DNA of 51,264 nt, from contig OMYH01000016.1 of assembly GCA_900315255.1 (NCBI GenBank), positions 53,714-104,977 on the forward strand. The letters run 5' to 3'. Positions 17,337 to 24,771 of this stretch are shown here, piece by piece. Within the stretch, counting starts at the first letter, position 1. Every line of letters begins with the position of its first letter. This DNA comes from an uncultured Eubacteriales bacterium. GTDB taxonomy: Bacteria > Bacillota > Clostridia > Oscillospirales > Acutalibacteraceae. A program made the translations under genes and the position numbers. A model generated the notes under the pieces. The model ran no database searches. It was not told the DNA's origin and saw only the letters and a program-made list of their open reading frames with translations.

Positions 17337-17594
17337 TTACTTTGCTTTTTCGATGATTGTAACGAGTCTCCATCTCTTATCCTTAGAAAGAGGACGAGTC
17401 TCCATTATTTTAACACGGTCGCCTACGCCTGCTTCGTTGTTCTCATCGTGAGCCTTGAACTTAATTGTTCTCTTCACGATCTTGTTGTAAAGCGGGTGCT
17501 TAACGCTGTCCTCGACTGCAACGACAATAGTCTTGTCCATCTTGTCGCTTACAACCTTGCCTACAACTGTTTTTCTAAGATTTCTTTCACTCAC
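17337..17594 (-). CDS. rpsQ: 30S ribosomal protein S17
   Basis: S17 is a primary 16S rRNA binder with an OB fold. The 85-residue frame has [23 protein letters not shown] and [21 protein letters not shown], the family signature. It lies between rpmC and rplN; AAGGAGG precedes the ATG. Confidence 0.97.
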   Translation of the reverse strand: MSERNLRKTVVGKVVSDKMDKTIVVAVEDSVKHPLYNKIVKRTIKFKAHDENNEAGVGDRVKIMETRPLSKDKRWRLVTIIEKAK

Positions 17595-17612
17595 AGTTAA
17601 ATCCTCCTTCCA

Positions 17613-17819
17613 TTACGCATTCTTGCTGTTCTCAAGCTGCTGCTCACGAATAACAGTGAGTACACGAGCAATGTCCTTCTTAACAGCCTTTATACGCATG
17701 GGGTTATCCAGCTGATTTATAGCGAGCTGAAAACGAAGGTTAAAGAGCTCCTCCTTGAGAGTCTTGAGCTTTTCCTGAAGCTCTTCTACTGTCAATTCTC
17801 TGATTTCCGTAGCTTTCAT
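17613..17819 (-). CDS. rpmC: 50S ribosomal protein L29
   Basis: L29 is a two-helix protein at the tunnel exit, where chaperones and SRP dock. The 68-residue frame has [53 protein letters not shown], two long helices as expected. Its ATG overlaps the rplP stop by one base (TAATG). Confidence 0.97.
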   Translation of the reverse strand: MKATEIRELTVEELQEKLKTLKEELFNLRFQLAINQLDNPMRIKAVKKDIARVLTVIREQQLENSKNA

Positions 17820-18244
17820 TACTGCTCACCCTCCGTTTCTTCCTTCTTTACGAACTTGCACTTGATAGGAAGCTTTGCAGCAGCGAGTCTCATAGCCTCT
17901 CTTGCTGTCTCCTCGGGAACGCCTGCAAGCTCAAACATAACCTTACCCGGCTTTACTACTGCAACCCAGAACTCGGGTGCGCCCTTACCTTTACCCATTC
18001 GAGTGCCAAGCGGCTTCGATGTGATCGGCTTATCCGGGAAAATCTTTATCCATACTTTACCAAATCTCTTGCAGTAACGAGTCATAGCTACACGAGCTGC
18101 CTCGATCTGATTTGACTTGATCCATGCGGGCTCAAGAGCCTGCAAACCATACTCACCGTAAGACACCTTGTTGCCTCTGAGAGCCTTGCCCTTCATACGG
18201 CCTCTGTGAACTTTGCGGTATTTAACGCGCTTAGGTAATAACAT
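17819..18244 (-). CDS. rplP: 50S ribosomal protein L16
   Basis: L16 shapes the A-site region of the peptidyl transferase centre. The 141-residue frame opens [25 protein letters not shown] and carries [19 protein letters not shown], the conserved loop. It overlaps neighbours on both sides by one base, so it is translationally coupled to rpsC and rpmC. Confidence 0.97.
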   Translation of the reverse strand: MLLPKRVKYRKVHRGRMKGKALRGNKVSYGEYGLQALEPAWIKSNQIEAARVAMTRYCKRFGKVWIKIFPDKPITSKPLGTRMGKGKGAPEFWVAVVKPGKVMFELAGVPEETAREAMRLAAAKLPIKCKFVKKEETEGEQ

Positions 18245-18909
18245 TATTTACCGCTCCCTTCTCTGCGTGACTTGCGACTTTCGTTAAGAACTTCGCCTTT
18301 ATACAGCCAAACCTTTACACCGATCTTGCCGTATGTTGTGTTTGCCTCAGCAAAACCGTAATCAATGTCGGCTCTGATTGTCTGAAGCGGGATTGTTCCC
18401 TCATGATACTGCTCTGCTCTTGCGATCTCGGCGCCGCCAAGACGACCGGAGCACTGAGTTTTGATACCCTTTGCACCAAACTTCATTGTTCTTCCGATAG
18501 CCTGCTTCATAGCACGACGGAAGGAAATTCTCTTCTCAAGCTGCTGAGCGATGTTCTCTGCAACGAGCTGTGCATTAAGGTCGGGGTGCTTTACCTCAAC
18601 TATATCGATAGCAACCTCTTTGCCCAGCATCTTCTCGCACTGTGCACGAAGCTTCTCGATCTCTGCGCCTCCCTTGCCGATTACAAGACCCGGCTTTGCG
18701 CAATGAATGTGAATTCTGACCTTCTGCTTTGTACGCTCGATCTCAATCTTAGCTATACCAAACGGATAAAGCTGCTTCTTGAGTGTGTTACGGAGGTTAT
18801 AGTCCTCTACAAGTGTATCTCCGAAATTCTTGTTGTCTGCATACCAACGAGAATCCCAATTCTTAATAACGCCTACACGTAAACCGTGCGGATGTACTTT
18901 CTGGCCCAT
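18244..18909 (-). CDS. rpsC: 30S ribosomal protein S3
   Basis: S3 lines the mRNA entry and contributes to helicase activity. The 221-residue frame has an N-terminal KH domain ([22 protein letters not shown], with the GxxG loop) and a C-terminal domain (AMKFGAKGI-like [24 protein letters not shown]). Start [13 protein letters not shown] is invariant. GGGAGG lies upstream. Confidence 0.97.
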   Translation of the reverse strand: MGQKVHPHGLRVGVIKNWDSRWYADNKNFGDTLVEDYNLRNTLKKQLYPFGIAKIEIERTKQKVRIHIHCAKPGLVIGKGGAEIEKLRAQCEKMLGKEVAIDIVEVKHPDLNAQLVAENIAQQLEKRISFRRAMKQAIGRTMKFGAKGIKTQCSGRLGGAEIARAEQYHEGTIPLQTIRADIDYGFAEANTTYGKIGVKVWLYKGEVLNESRKSRREGSGK

Positions 18910-18927
18910 TACTCTAACCTCCCTTTC

Positions 18928-19266
18928 TTAATCTTCTTTTTCCTTGAGTACAAGGGTAATGTGCGATGTCTTCTTGTCGATTCTGTAAGCTCTGCCCTGT
19001 GCTCTCGGACGAATACGCTTAAGGATCGGACCCTGGCTTACGCTGCACTCTGCAACATAAAGCTTGGAAACATCCATGTTGTGGTTATTCTCTGCATTTG
19101 CCATAGCTGACTTGAGCAGCTTCTGCAAATCCTCGCAAGCTGCCTTGGGAGTATGCTTGAGGATAGCCATCGCAAGATCAACCGGCTTGTTTCTGATCAG
19201 ATCTAAAACGATAGAAACCTTGCGGGGAGAAATGCGAACATAATTCAAATAAGCCTTAGCTTCCAT
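18928..19266 (-). CDS. rplV: 50S ribosomal protein L22
   Basis: L22 extends a beta hairpin into the exit tunnel, where macrolides act. The frame has 112 residues: [11 protein letters not shown]-like [25 protein letters not shown], and [29 protein letters not shown] at the hairpin and end. ATG 19266 has AAAGGAG eight bases upstream; the longer frame from 19287 does not. Confidence 0.96.
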   Translation of the reverse strand: MEAKAYLNYVRISPRKVSIVLDLIRNKPVDLAMAILKHTPKAACEDLQKLLKSAMANAENNHNMDVSKLYVAECSVSQGPILKRIRPRAQGRAYRIDKKTSHITLVLKEKED

Positions 19267-19289
19267 TTCTATAACTCCTTTCGGCACTA

Positions 19290-19565
19290 TTACTTCTTAG
19301 TTGTCTTTGAACCTGCATGTCCCTTAAAGGTTCTTGTCGGTGCAAACTCGCCGAGCTTGTGACCGATCATATCCTCTGTTACATACACAGGAACGTGCTT
19401 GCGGCCGTCATGAACCGCAAATGTATGACCTACGAAATCCGGGAAGATCGTTGAGCTTCTGCTCCATGTCTTAAGCATCTTCTTCTCGCCGGTTTCGTTC
19501 ATCTCTTGAACCCTCTTGAGAAGTACAGGCTGTACATAAGGGCCCTTTTTACTGCTTCTGCTCAT
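19290..19565 (-). CDS. rpsS: 30S ribosomal protein S19
   Basis: S19 sits on the head of the small subunit with S13. The 91-residue frame has [70 protein letters not shown], the family core. It lies 26 bases after rplB. Confidence 0.97.
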   Translation of the reverse strand: MSRSSKKGPYVQPVLLKRVQEMNETGEKKMLKTWSRSSTIFPDFVGHTFAVHDGRKHVPVYVTEDMIGHKLGEFAPTRTFKGHAGSKTTKK

Positions 19566-19591
19566 TATATAAGCTCCTTTCTGTATGCCTA

Positions 19592-20425
19592 TTACTTACC
19601 GTTTCTGCGCTTTACGATAAGCTTGTCAGAACTCTTGTGGTGCTTTCTTGTCTTGTAACCGAGTGCGGGCTTACCCCACGGAGTTACAGGACCCGGACGT
19701 CCTACAGGGCTCTTACCCTCACCACCGCCGTGCGGGTGGTCGTTCGGGTTCATAACAGAACCTCTGACTGTCGGGCGAACACCGAGATGTCTCTTACGAC
19801 CCGCTTTACCGATCTTAACATTCTCATGGTCTGTGTTGCCTACCTGGCCGACTGTAGCCATGCACTCACCGGGAACGTTTCTAAGCTCACCTGACGGAAG
19901 TCTGAGAAGAGCCATGCCGTTTTCCTTAGCCATGAGCTGAGCCATAATACCTGCGGAACGTGCAAGCTGTGCGCCCTTTCCGGGATAAAGCTCAACATTG
20001 TGAACAAATGTACCTGTCGGGATATTCTTGAGCGGAAGAGCGTTGCCGGTCTTGATATCTGCATCGGGACCCGAAACGATCTTATCTCCTACCTTAAGGC
20101 CCTGGGGAGCAATAATATATGCTTTCTCACCGTCTGTATACTCTACAAGAGCAATGAATGCCGAACGGTTCGGATCATACTCCAGTGTCTTTACTGTTGC
20201 TTCAACGCCAAACTTCTGACGCTTAAAATCTATTATACGGTACTTTCTGCGGTTTCCGCCACCCTTGTGACGAACTGTGATTCTACCGTAGCTGTTACGG
20301 CCGGAATGCTTCTTGAGAGGCTCAAGCAAGCTCTTCTCGGGAGCAACTTTAGAAAGCTCCGAATAGTCTGTAACCGACATATTACGACGAGCGTTTGTGG
20401 TCGGCTTATAAACTTTGATTGCCAT
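19592..20425 (-). CDS. rplB: 50S ribosomal protein L2
   Basis: L2 is one of the largest and most conserved large-subunit proteins, needed for subunit joining and peptidyl transfer. The 277-residue frame has [28 protein letters not shown] in the first half and the [27 protein letters not shown] motif with the conserved His near the C-terminus. A short 75-base space with a start-like GGAGTG separates it from rplW. Confidence 0.98.
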   Translation of the reverse strand: MAIKVYKPTTNARRNMSVTDYSELSKVAPEKSLLEPLKKHSGRNSYGRITVRHKGGGNRRKYRIIDFKRQKFGVEATVKTLEYDPNRSAFIALVEYTDGEKAYIIAPQGLKVGDKIVSGPDADIKTGNALPLKNIPTGTFVHNVELYPGKGAQLARSAGIMAQLMAKENGMALLRLPSGELRNVPGECMATVGQVGNTDHENVKIGKAGRKRHLGVRPTVRGSVMNPNDHPHGGGEGKSPVGRPGPVTPWGKPALGYKTRKHHKSSDKLIVKRRNGK

Positions 20426-20500
20426 GTCTTTTCACACTCCTCATGATAGTTTTGCGGGGCTGGCATTCCCCATACTTTCAAGCTTCGATTCCTTTCGGGA

Positions 20501-20791
20501 TTACATCATTCCCTCAAAGAACTCGATGTTTTTGCTGTCCTGAGTAAGTGTTACATAAGCCTTCTTCCATGATCTTGTGTAACCCTGATTTCTGCCCTGA
20601 CGGCGGAGTCTTCCGCGAACGTTAATTGTGTTTACCTTAGAAACCTTAACGCCAAAGATCTCCTCGACAGCCTTAGCGATCTCTATCTTGTTTGCTTTCT
20701 TTGCAACCTCGAATGTGTACTTCTTCTCAGTTGCACCTATCATTGACTTCTCTGTGATGATAGGACGAATGATAATATCCTGTGCAGCCAT
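20501..20791 (-). CDS. rplW: 50S ribosomal protein L23
   Basis: L23 is the docking site for trigger factor and SRP at the tunnel exit. The frame has 96 residues: [44 protein letters not shown] and the loop [22 protein letters not shown]. Its ATG overlaps the rplD stop by one base (TAATG). Confidence 0.97.
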   Translation of the reverse strand: MAAQDIIIRPIITEKSMIGATEKKYTFEVAKKANKIEIAKAVEEIFGVKVSKVNTINVRGRLRRQGRNQGYTRSWKKAYVTLTQDSKNIEFFEGMM

Positions 20792-21414
20792 TATGCGTAC
20801 ACCTCCTCGATCTTGGCAACGGCGTCTTTAGCAATGATGAGCTTATCTGCGTTAAGCATATCATAAACATTGAGCTCGTTTACCTGTGCTGTCTTTACTC
20901 CCGGGATGTTAGCGGCCGACTTGATAACTACCTTGTCAACCTCGGGGAGAACGATAAGAGCTTTCTTCTCAGAGCCTACAGCCTCAAGCATATTGATCAT
21001 GCTCTTTGTCTTGTAATCGTCAAGCTTAATGCTGTCGATAACAATAATATCGTTATCCTGAGCCTTTGTTGAGAAAGCAGACTTCATAGCGAGTCTTCTT
21101 ACCTTTTTATTTACTGTATAGCTGTAATCTCTCGGCTTCGGAGCGAATACAACGCCGCCCTTTGTCCACTGAGGAGCTCTGATGGAGCCCTGACGAGCAT
21201 GGCCTGTACCCTTCTGTCTCCAGGGCTTTCTGCCGCCGCCTCTTACCTCTGATCTGGTGAGTGCGGACTGTGTACCCTGACGCTGATTAGCCAAGTAATT
21301 AACTACTAAGTCGTGCATTACTGCGGCGTTAGGTTCAATTCCGAAAATGGAATCAGCAAGATTGATCTCGTCAACCTTTGTGCCCTTCATATCTAATACT
21401 GCTACGTTTGGCAT
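20791..21414 (-). CDS. rplD: 50S ribosomal protein L4
   Basis: L4 lines the exit tunnel and, in gamma-proteobacteria, represses the S10 operon. The 207-residue frame has [56 protein letters not shown], the extended tunnel loop, and a Rossmann-like C-terminal half. GGAAGGAGG precedes the ATG. Confidence 0.97.
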   Translation of the reverse strand: MPNVAVLDMKGTKVDEINLADSIFGIEPNAAVMHDLVVNYLANQRQGTQSALTRSEVRGGGRKPWRQKGTGHARQGSIRAPQWTKGGVVFAPKPRDYSYTVNKKVRRLAMKSAFSTKAQDNDIIVIDSIKLDDYKTKSMINMLEAVGSEKKALIVLPEVDKVVIKSAANIPGVKTAQVNELNVYDMLNADKLIIAKDAVAKIEEVYA

Positions 21415-21432
21415 GCAAAATTCCTCCTTCCC

Positions 21433-22065
21433 TTACGCCTTGACAGAGTCTTTGATTACTACAGTACCGCCGTTAGGACCCGGAATTGCGCCCTTAATAG
21501 CGATAAGGTTGTTCTCGGCGTCTACCTTTACTACTGCAAGGTTCTGAACCGTAACCTTCTCTGTACCCAAGTGACCTGCCATCTTCTTGCCCTTCCATAC
21601 TCTCGAAGGAGTTGAGCAAGCGCCCATTGAACCACCGTGACGAGCAACAGGACCCGAACCGTGTGTTTCCTTCAGTCTCTGGAAGTTCCAACGCTTGATA
21701 ACACCGGCATAGCCCTTACCTTTGCTTGTGCCTGTTACATCGATCTTGTCGCCTGCTGCGAATACGTCAGCCTTGATGATCTGACCGAGCGTGTAAGCGT
21801 CTGTGTCTTCAAATCTGAACTCTCTGAGAGTTCTCTTCGGTGCAACGTCAGCCTTCTTGAAGTGACCTGCCATAGGCTTGTTTACCCTCTTCGGCTTGAG
21901 ATCGCCGAAACCGAGCTGAACTGCTGCGTAACCGTCGTTTTCTACTGTCTTTTTCATTGAAACAACACAAGGACCTGCTTCAACAACAGTAACGGGAACG
22001 ACTTTTCCCTTTTCGTCGAAGATCTGTGTCATACCGATCTTCTTGCCGATAATTGCTTTTTGCAT
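21433..22065 (-). CDS. rplC: 50S ribosomal protein L3
   Basis: L3 starts large-subunit assembly and reaches the peptidyl transferase centre. The frame from ATG 22065 has 210 residues: [53 protein letters not shown] and [26 protein letters not shown] with the conserved Gln/Arg loop. An upstream extension to 22173 has no ribosome binding site; GGAGG lies before 22065. Confidence 0.97.
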   Translation of the reverse strand: MQKAIIGKKIGMTQIFDEKGKVVPVTVVEAGPCVVSMKKTVENDGYAAVQLGFGDLKPKRVNKPMAGHFKKADVAPKRTLREFRFEDTDAYTLGQIIKADVFAAGDKIDVTGTSKGKGYAGVIKRWNFQRLKETHGSGPVARHGGSMGACSTPSRVWKGKKMAGHLGTEKVTVQNLAVVKVDAENNLIAIKGAIPGPNGGTVVIKDSVKA

Positions 22066-22203
22066 TTTAATGCCTCCTGTATAGGTTATTGGTTGACTCT
22101 CGCCAACATGACCCTGTGTGCGGTTGGTTAACACGCAAACCGATCTCTGAATGTAATTCCTGCAACTCTTCACTCCGTTTTAAAACGGCGATAAGAAAAA
22201 TTA

Positions 22204-22515
22204 TCAGAGCTTGATTTCGATGTCAACGCCGGCAGGGAGTTCAAGCTTCATTAAAGCTTCGACTGTCTTGTTAGACGGTCTGAGGATATCGATAAGTCTC
22301 TTGTGAGTTCTCATCTCAAACTGCTCACGGCTGTCCTTGTACTTGTGTACAGCACGGAGAATAGTGATGATCTGCTTCTCTGTCGGGAGCGGAACCGGAC
22401 CCGAAACCTGAGCGTTTGTACGCTTAGCTGTTGCTACTATTCTCTCTGCAGACTGGTCAACGAGCTGATGATCGTAACCCTTAAGTCTTATCCTGATTTT
22501 TTCCTTGACTGCCAC
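22204..22515 (-). CDS. rpsJ: 30S ribosomal protein S10
   Basis: S10 belongs to the head of the small subunit and, as NusE, also binds NusB in transcription antitermination. The 103-residue frame has [55 protein letters not shown] and ends VDIEIKL. The start is GTG 22515 with AGGAGG eight bases upstream; the longer frame reads through the leader. It is the first gene of the cluster. Confidence 0.97.
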   Translation of the reverse strand: MAVKEKIRIRLKGYDHQLVDQSAERIVATAKRTNAQVSGPVPLPTEKQIITILRAVHKYKDSREQFEMRTHKRLIDILRPSNKTVEALMKLELPAGVDIEIKL

Positions 22516-22798
22516 TGTAATCGCCTCCTGAAATATATTTTTTCGGCGGGGACAATCATCTTTGCCACACACCGAACCGGGTGTTTCAACCCCATTCTTT
22601 TAAAAATCCGGAAAACCTCATAGGTTCACCGGAGAGCATGGCAAATCAAACTTCATATACACATAACACGGTTGTGCATAGTCAAAGTTACATTATTTAT
22701 GTCGCCCGGTTTAAAATCGGACATACTCCACGGAAAAACCGACATTGCTGCCGCAACCTCCCGCTTCATCGCATATCTTGTGCAGTCACGCAAGTATT
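22516..22798 (-). promoter_or_regulatory. 5' leader of the S10 cluster
   Basis: About 280 bases separate the predicted start of transcription from rpsJ. No gene lies here. On the minus strand it holds the hairpin at 22603-22632, and a second one at about 22570-22591 (ACACC-CGGTTC-GGTGT). I cannot match the leader to a described L4- or S10-binding RNA. Confidence 0.5.
22603..22632 (-). terminator. Possible attenuator in the S10 leader
   Basis: On the minus strand CCGG-TG-AACCT-ATG-AGGTT-TT-CCGG forms a stem of 9 pairs with an internal two-base mismatch, followed directly by ATTTTT. It looks like a weak intrinsic terminator about 90 bases before rpsJ. Confidence 0.4.
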
Positions 22799-22827
22799 AT
22801 TATATAGCATTTCGTGCGTTTCGTCAA
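22799..22827 (-). promoter_or_regulatory. Sigma-A promoter of the ribosomal cluster
   Basis: On the minus strand TTGACG, 17 bases, TATAAT: near-consensus. No other promoter of this quality occurs before rplQ, so it probably drives the whole 31-gene cluster. Confidence 0.85.
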
Positions 22828-22935
22828 CACTTTTTCAATTTTTTTCAAAAAAATATTTTGTAGAATTATGATAAACAATCCACTCTTTTTTGTGGATTAT
22901 TACTACAGCTATTTCCTTATAAGTATAAGAATAAT

Positions 22936-22966
22936 GTCGGCACCAAAGCTTAGCCCCGGCGCCGAC
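22936..22966 (-). terminator. Terminator of the lipoprotein gene
   Basis: A nine-pair stem (GTCGGCGCC / GGTGCCGAC, one G-U) on the minus strand followed by ATTATTCTTAT. It belongs to the lipoprotein gene at 23142, from which it is now separated by a 167-bp mobile element. Confidence 0.6.
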
Positions 22967-22968
22967 TG

Positions 22969-23135
22969 TTAAGGAGACACTGATTAAATTGAGCGCCGAA
23001 GTTGCGCCGTCAGATTTTTAGGCAAATTGTGCGAAAAATCCGCAGGAATACTGACGTATTTCAAGATTTGACAAAAAGATGCAAGCAAATTTGGTGCTCA
23101 GTCCGAAGGACGTGATTTAATCAGTGGTTCCTTAA
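22969..23135 (+). mobile_element. MITE-like element, copy C (complete, 167 bp)
   Basis: TTAA and both terminal inverted repeats are intact. It has a short deletion after the apical hairpin (TTTCAAGATTTGAC). It lies between the stop codon of the lipoprotein gene (23142) and that gene's terminator. Orientation is the same as every other copy. Confidence 0.88.
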
Positions 23136-23141
23136 TATCGC

Positions 23142-24197
23142 TTAATTAACGTCTTCAAAAATATCATTATAATCATCGGGAACGGATATATCGAATTTCT
23201 TTAACAGCTCGGTATTCCCGTACACCTTCGGAGATGCCATTGTAATATTTTTGGTATCCCCCGACTCCTTGCCGTACATCACCTTAAATGTTAGTTCCCC
23301 GGTATCCCTGCCGATCTGAGCATAATCATAACACATGCTTGCGGGGAACTTTCCTGCGTATTCCTTGTCTTCGATGCCATACAGCGGTATATTCTCCGAT
23401 ATTGCTTTTTGCGAGATCCTGTCCATGAGCGGATCAAGGGAGTTTTCGGGAAGAAGTGTTATCGCCTGTGTAAAGTAAGCCAGGCTCTCGATCAGATAAA
23501 CAAACTCATCGTTATCCTTAGCTTTTTGTTTGTTGAGTACAACCCCGTATTCGCTGCACCTCTTCTCCAACGCTGCAACATACCGCTGAGAATTCTTATC
23601 CTGCTCAAGATAGACAACTCCGAGATATGTTATTGACGGCTGGAACGAGTTTATCATATCAAACTGCGCAAAGGCAAGGTTTTGCTTGACAGCAATACCG
23701 TATGTTTTATCGGGGTCATTGTTTACCCTTTGTGCGAATGTGTTCAAAACCGGCTCATCAGGCGCGGCGAAGATGATCGGTATCTTTGACGCTGTCCTAA
23801 CCTCCGAGTATACATCGTCCACCGCCTTGGAGCCTATTATCAGAATCGAATCGTATCCGCCTTTGCTTACAATGGTATTTGCACAATCAAGGCAGTCATC
23901 AAGCGGAGAATCACCCTCTCCGACAAAAAGATCGTATGATATATTATTATCGTCAAGAACAGTCTTTGCTGCCGACCACGTTTTTTCAAGTATCTCGGAG
24001 TGATCGTATTGGATCACAGCCGCTTTTAAGGTTTTAAGATTGGCAGTACTCTTCTTTGACGATATTGATGAGTCGACAAATTCTACCTCATTAATATCTT
24101 CACTGCTGTCTGCACTGCTGCACGCTGTAAATATGCCCAACAATGTCACAGCTATCGCCAAAAATAATGCTGTTCCCGATTTTTTGACATTAAACAT
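23142..24197 (-). CDS. ABC-type substrate-binding lipoprotein (TrpX-like), orphan
   Basis: A 351-residue lipoprotein. The signal peptide ends in FTAC with the lipobox Cys26, so the mature protein would be held on the outer face of the membrane. Residues 58-340 show the two-lobed periplasmic-binding fold of the ABC_sub_bind (TrpX/YtrF-like) family: VIQYDHSEILEKTWSAAKTVLDD, DSILIIGSKAVDDV, KIPIIFAAPDEPV, QPSITYLGVVY and ASMCYDYAQIGRDTGE. Relatives bind aromatic amino acids or simple sugars; the ligand is not evident here. No permease or ATPase gene is adjacent, so it is an orphan in this window. It is flanked by mobile-element copies C and D, and its 5' leader is only about 27 bases before copy D, so its promoter must lie in or beyond that element. 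Confidence 0.8.
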   Translation of the reverse strand: MFNVKKSGTALFLAIAVTLLGIFTACSSADSSEDINEVEFVDSSISSKKSTANLKTLKAAVIQYDHSEILEKTWSAAKTVLDDNNISYDLFVGEGDSPLDDCLDCANTIVSKGGYDSILIIGSKAVDDVYSEVRTASKIPIIFAAPDEPVLNTFAQRVNNDPDKTYGIAVKQNLAFAQFDMINSFQPSITYLGVVYLEQDKNSQRYVAALEKRCSEYGVVLNKQKAKDNDEFVYLIESLAYFTQAITLLPENSLDPLMDRISQKAISENIPLYGIEDKEYAGKFPASMCYDYAQIGRDTGELTFKVMYGKESGDTKNITMASPKVYGNTELLKKFDISVPDDYNDIFEDVN

Positions 24198-24223
24198 ATA
24201 ATATATACCTCAAATCTGATTAT

Positions 24224-24324
24224 TTAGGAGACACTGATTAAATCGAGTGCCGAAGTTGCGCCGTCAGATTTTTAGGCAAATTGTGCGAAAAATCCGCAGG
24301 AATACTGACGTATTTCAAGGATTT
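24224..24324 (+). mobile_element. MITE-like element, copy D (left half)
   Basis: Left terminal repeat and apical hairpin are present; the copy stops after CAAGGATTT, in the right arm of the apical hairpin, and the right half is missing. The outer four bases are TTTA, not TTAA. It fills the whole space between the divergent lipoprotein gene and cadC. Confidence 0.85.
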
Positions 24325-24332
24325 GTGATACT

Positions 24333-24686
24333 ATGGATAAGCTTAATTTTTCCGACTGCGAAGTTATCCACGAGGAAGTCGTACAGGATACAAAAGGAAA
24401 AATGCTGGATAAAGAGCAATACATTGAGCTTGCGTCGCTTTTCAAGCTTTTCGGCGATCCGACAAGAGTACAGATACTTCACGCACTTGAACAAAACGAA
24501 CTGTGCGTCTGTGATATTGCGGCTCTTCTCGGACTAACGAAGTCTGCCGTGTCGCACCAGTTAAAGGCGCTGAAGCTCGCTAATCTTGTAAAGTTCAGGC
24601 GTGAAGCACAGACTGTATATTATTCTCTTGCGGACTCTCACGTTAAGACACTCATAGACATTGCTTTTGAACATATTACCGAATAA
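24333..24686 (+). CDS. cadC: CadC-type metal-sensing repressor (ArsR family)
   Basis: A winged-helix repressor of 117 residues that would leave DNA when Cd(II), Pb(II) or Zn(II) binds. Cys9, Cys58 and Cys60 (ELCVCD) match the cysteine thiolate site of CadC. Asp101, His103, His114 and Glu117 (DSHV...EHITE) match the second, alpha5 zinc site. LTKSAVSHQLKALKLANLV is the recognition helix and wing. The ATG lies nine bases after element copy D; the nearest Shine-Dalgarno-like AAGGA (24318-24322) belongs to the element. No ordinary promoter is visible in the element. It is co-directional with cadA, 85 bases away, and is expected to control it. Confidence 0.9.
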   Translation: MDKLNFSDCEVIHEEVVQDTKGKMLDKEQYIELASLFKLFGDPTRVQILHALEQNELCVCDIAALLGLTKSAVSHQLKALKLANLVKFRREAQTVYYSLADSHVKTLIDIAFEHITE

Positions 24687-24724
24687 AATGTAATCATATA
24701 AATCATATATAAAGATATATTTGT

Positions 24725-24742
24725 CAATCAGTTGAATGATTG
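24725..24742. promoter_or_regulatory. Candidate ArsR/CadC operator before cadA
   Basis: CAATCA-GTTGAA-TGATTG: a perfect six-base inverted repeat around GTTGAA, 30 bases before the cadA start. Place and form suit a CadC-type site, but known ArsR sites are longer (12-2-12). Confidence 0.35.
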
Positions 24743-24771
24743 AACAACCAATACAAGAAAGAAGTGATCCC

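Noticed and set aside
24198-24332. Promoters inside element copy D
   Set aside because: I looked for a -35/-10 pair in both directions and found none that I would support.
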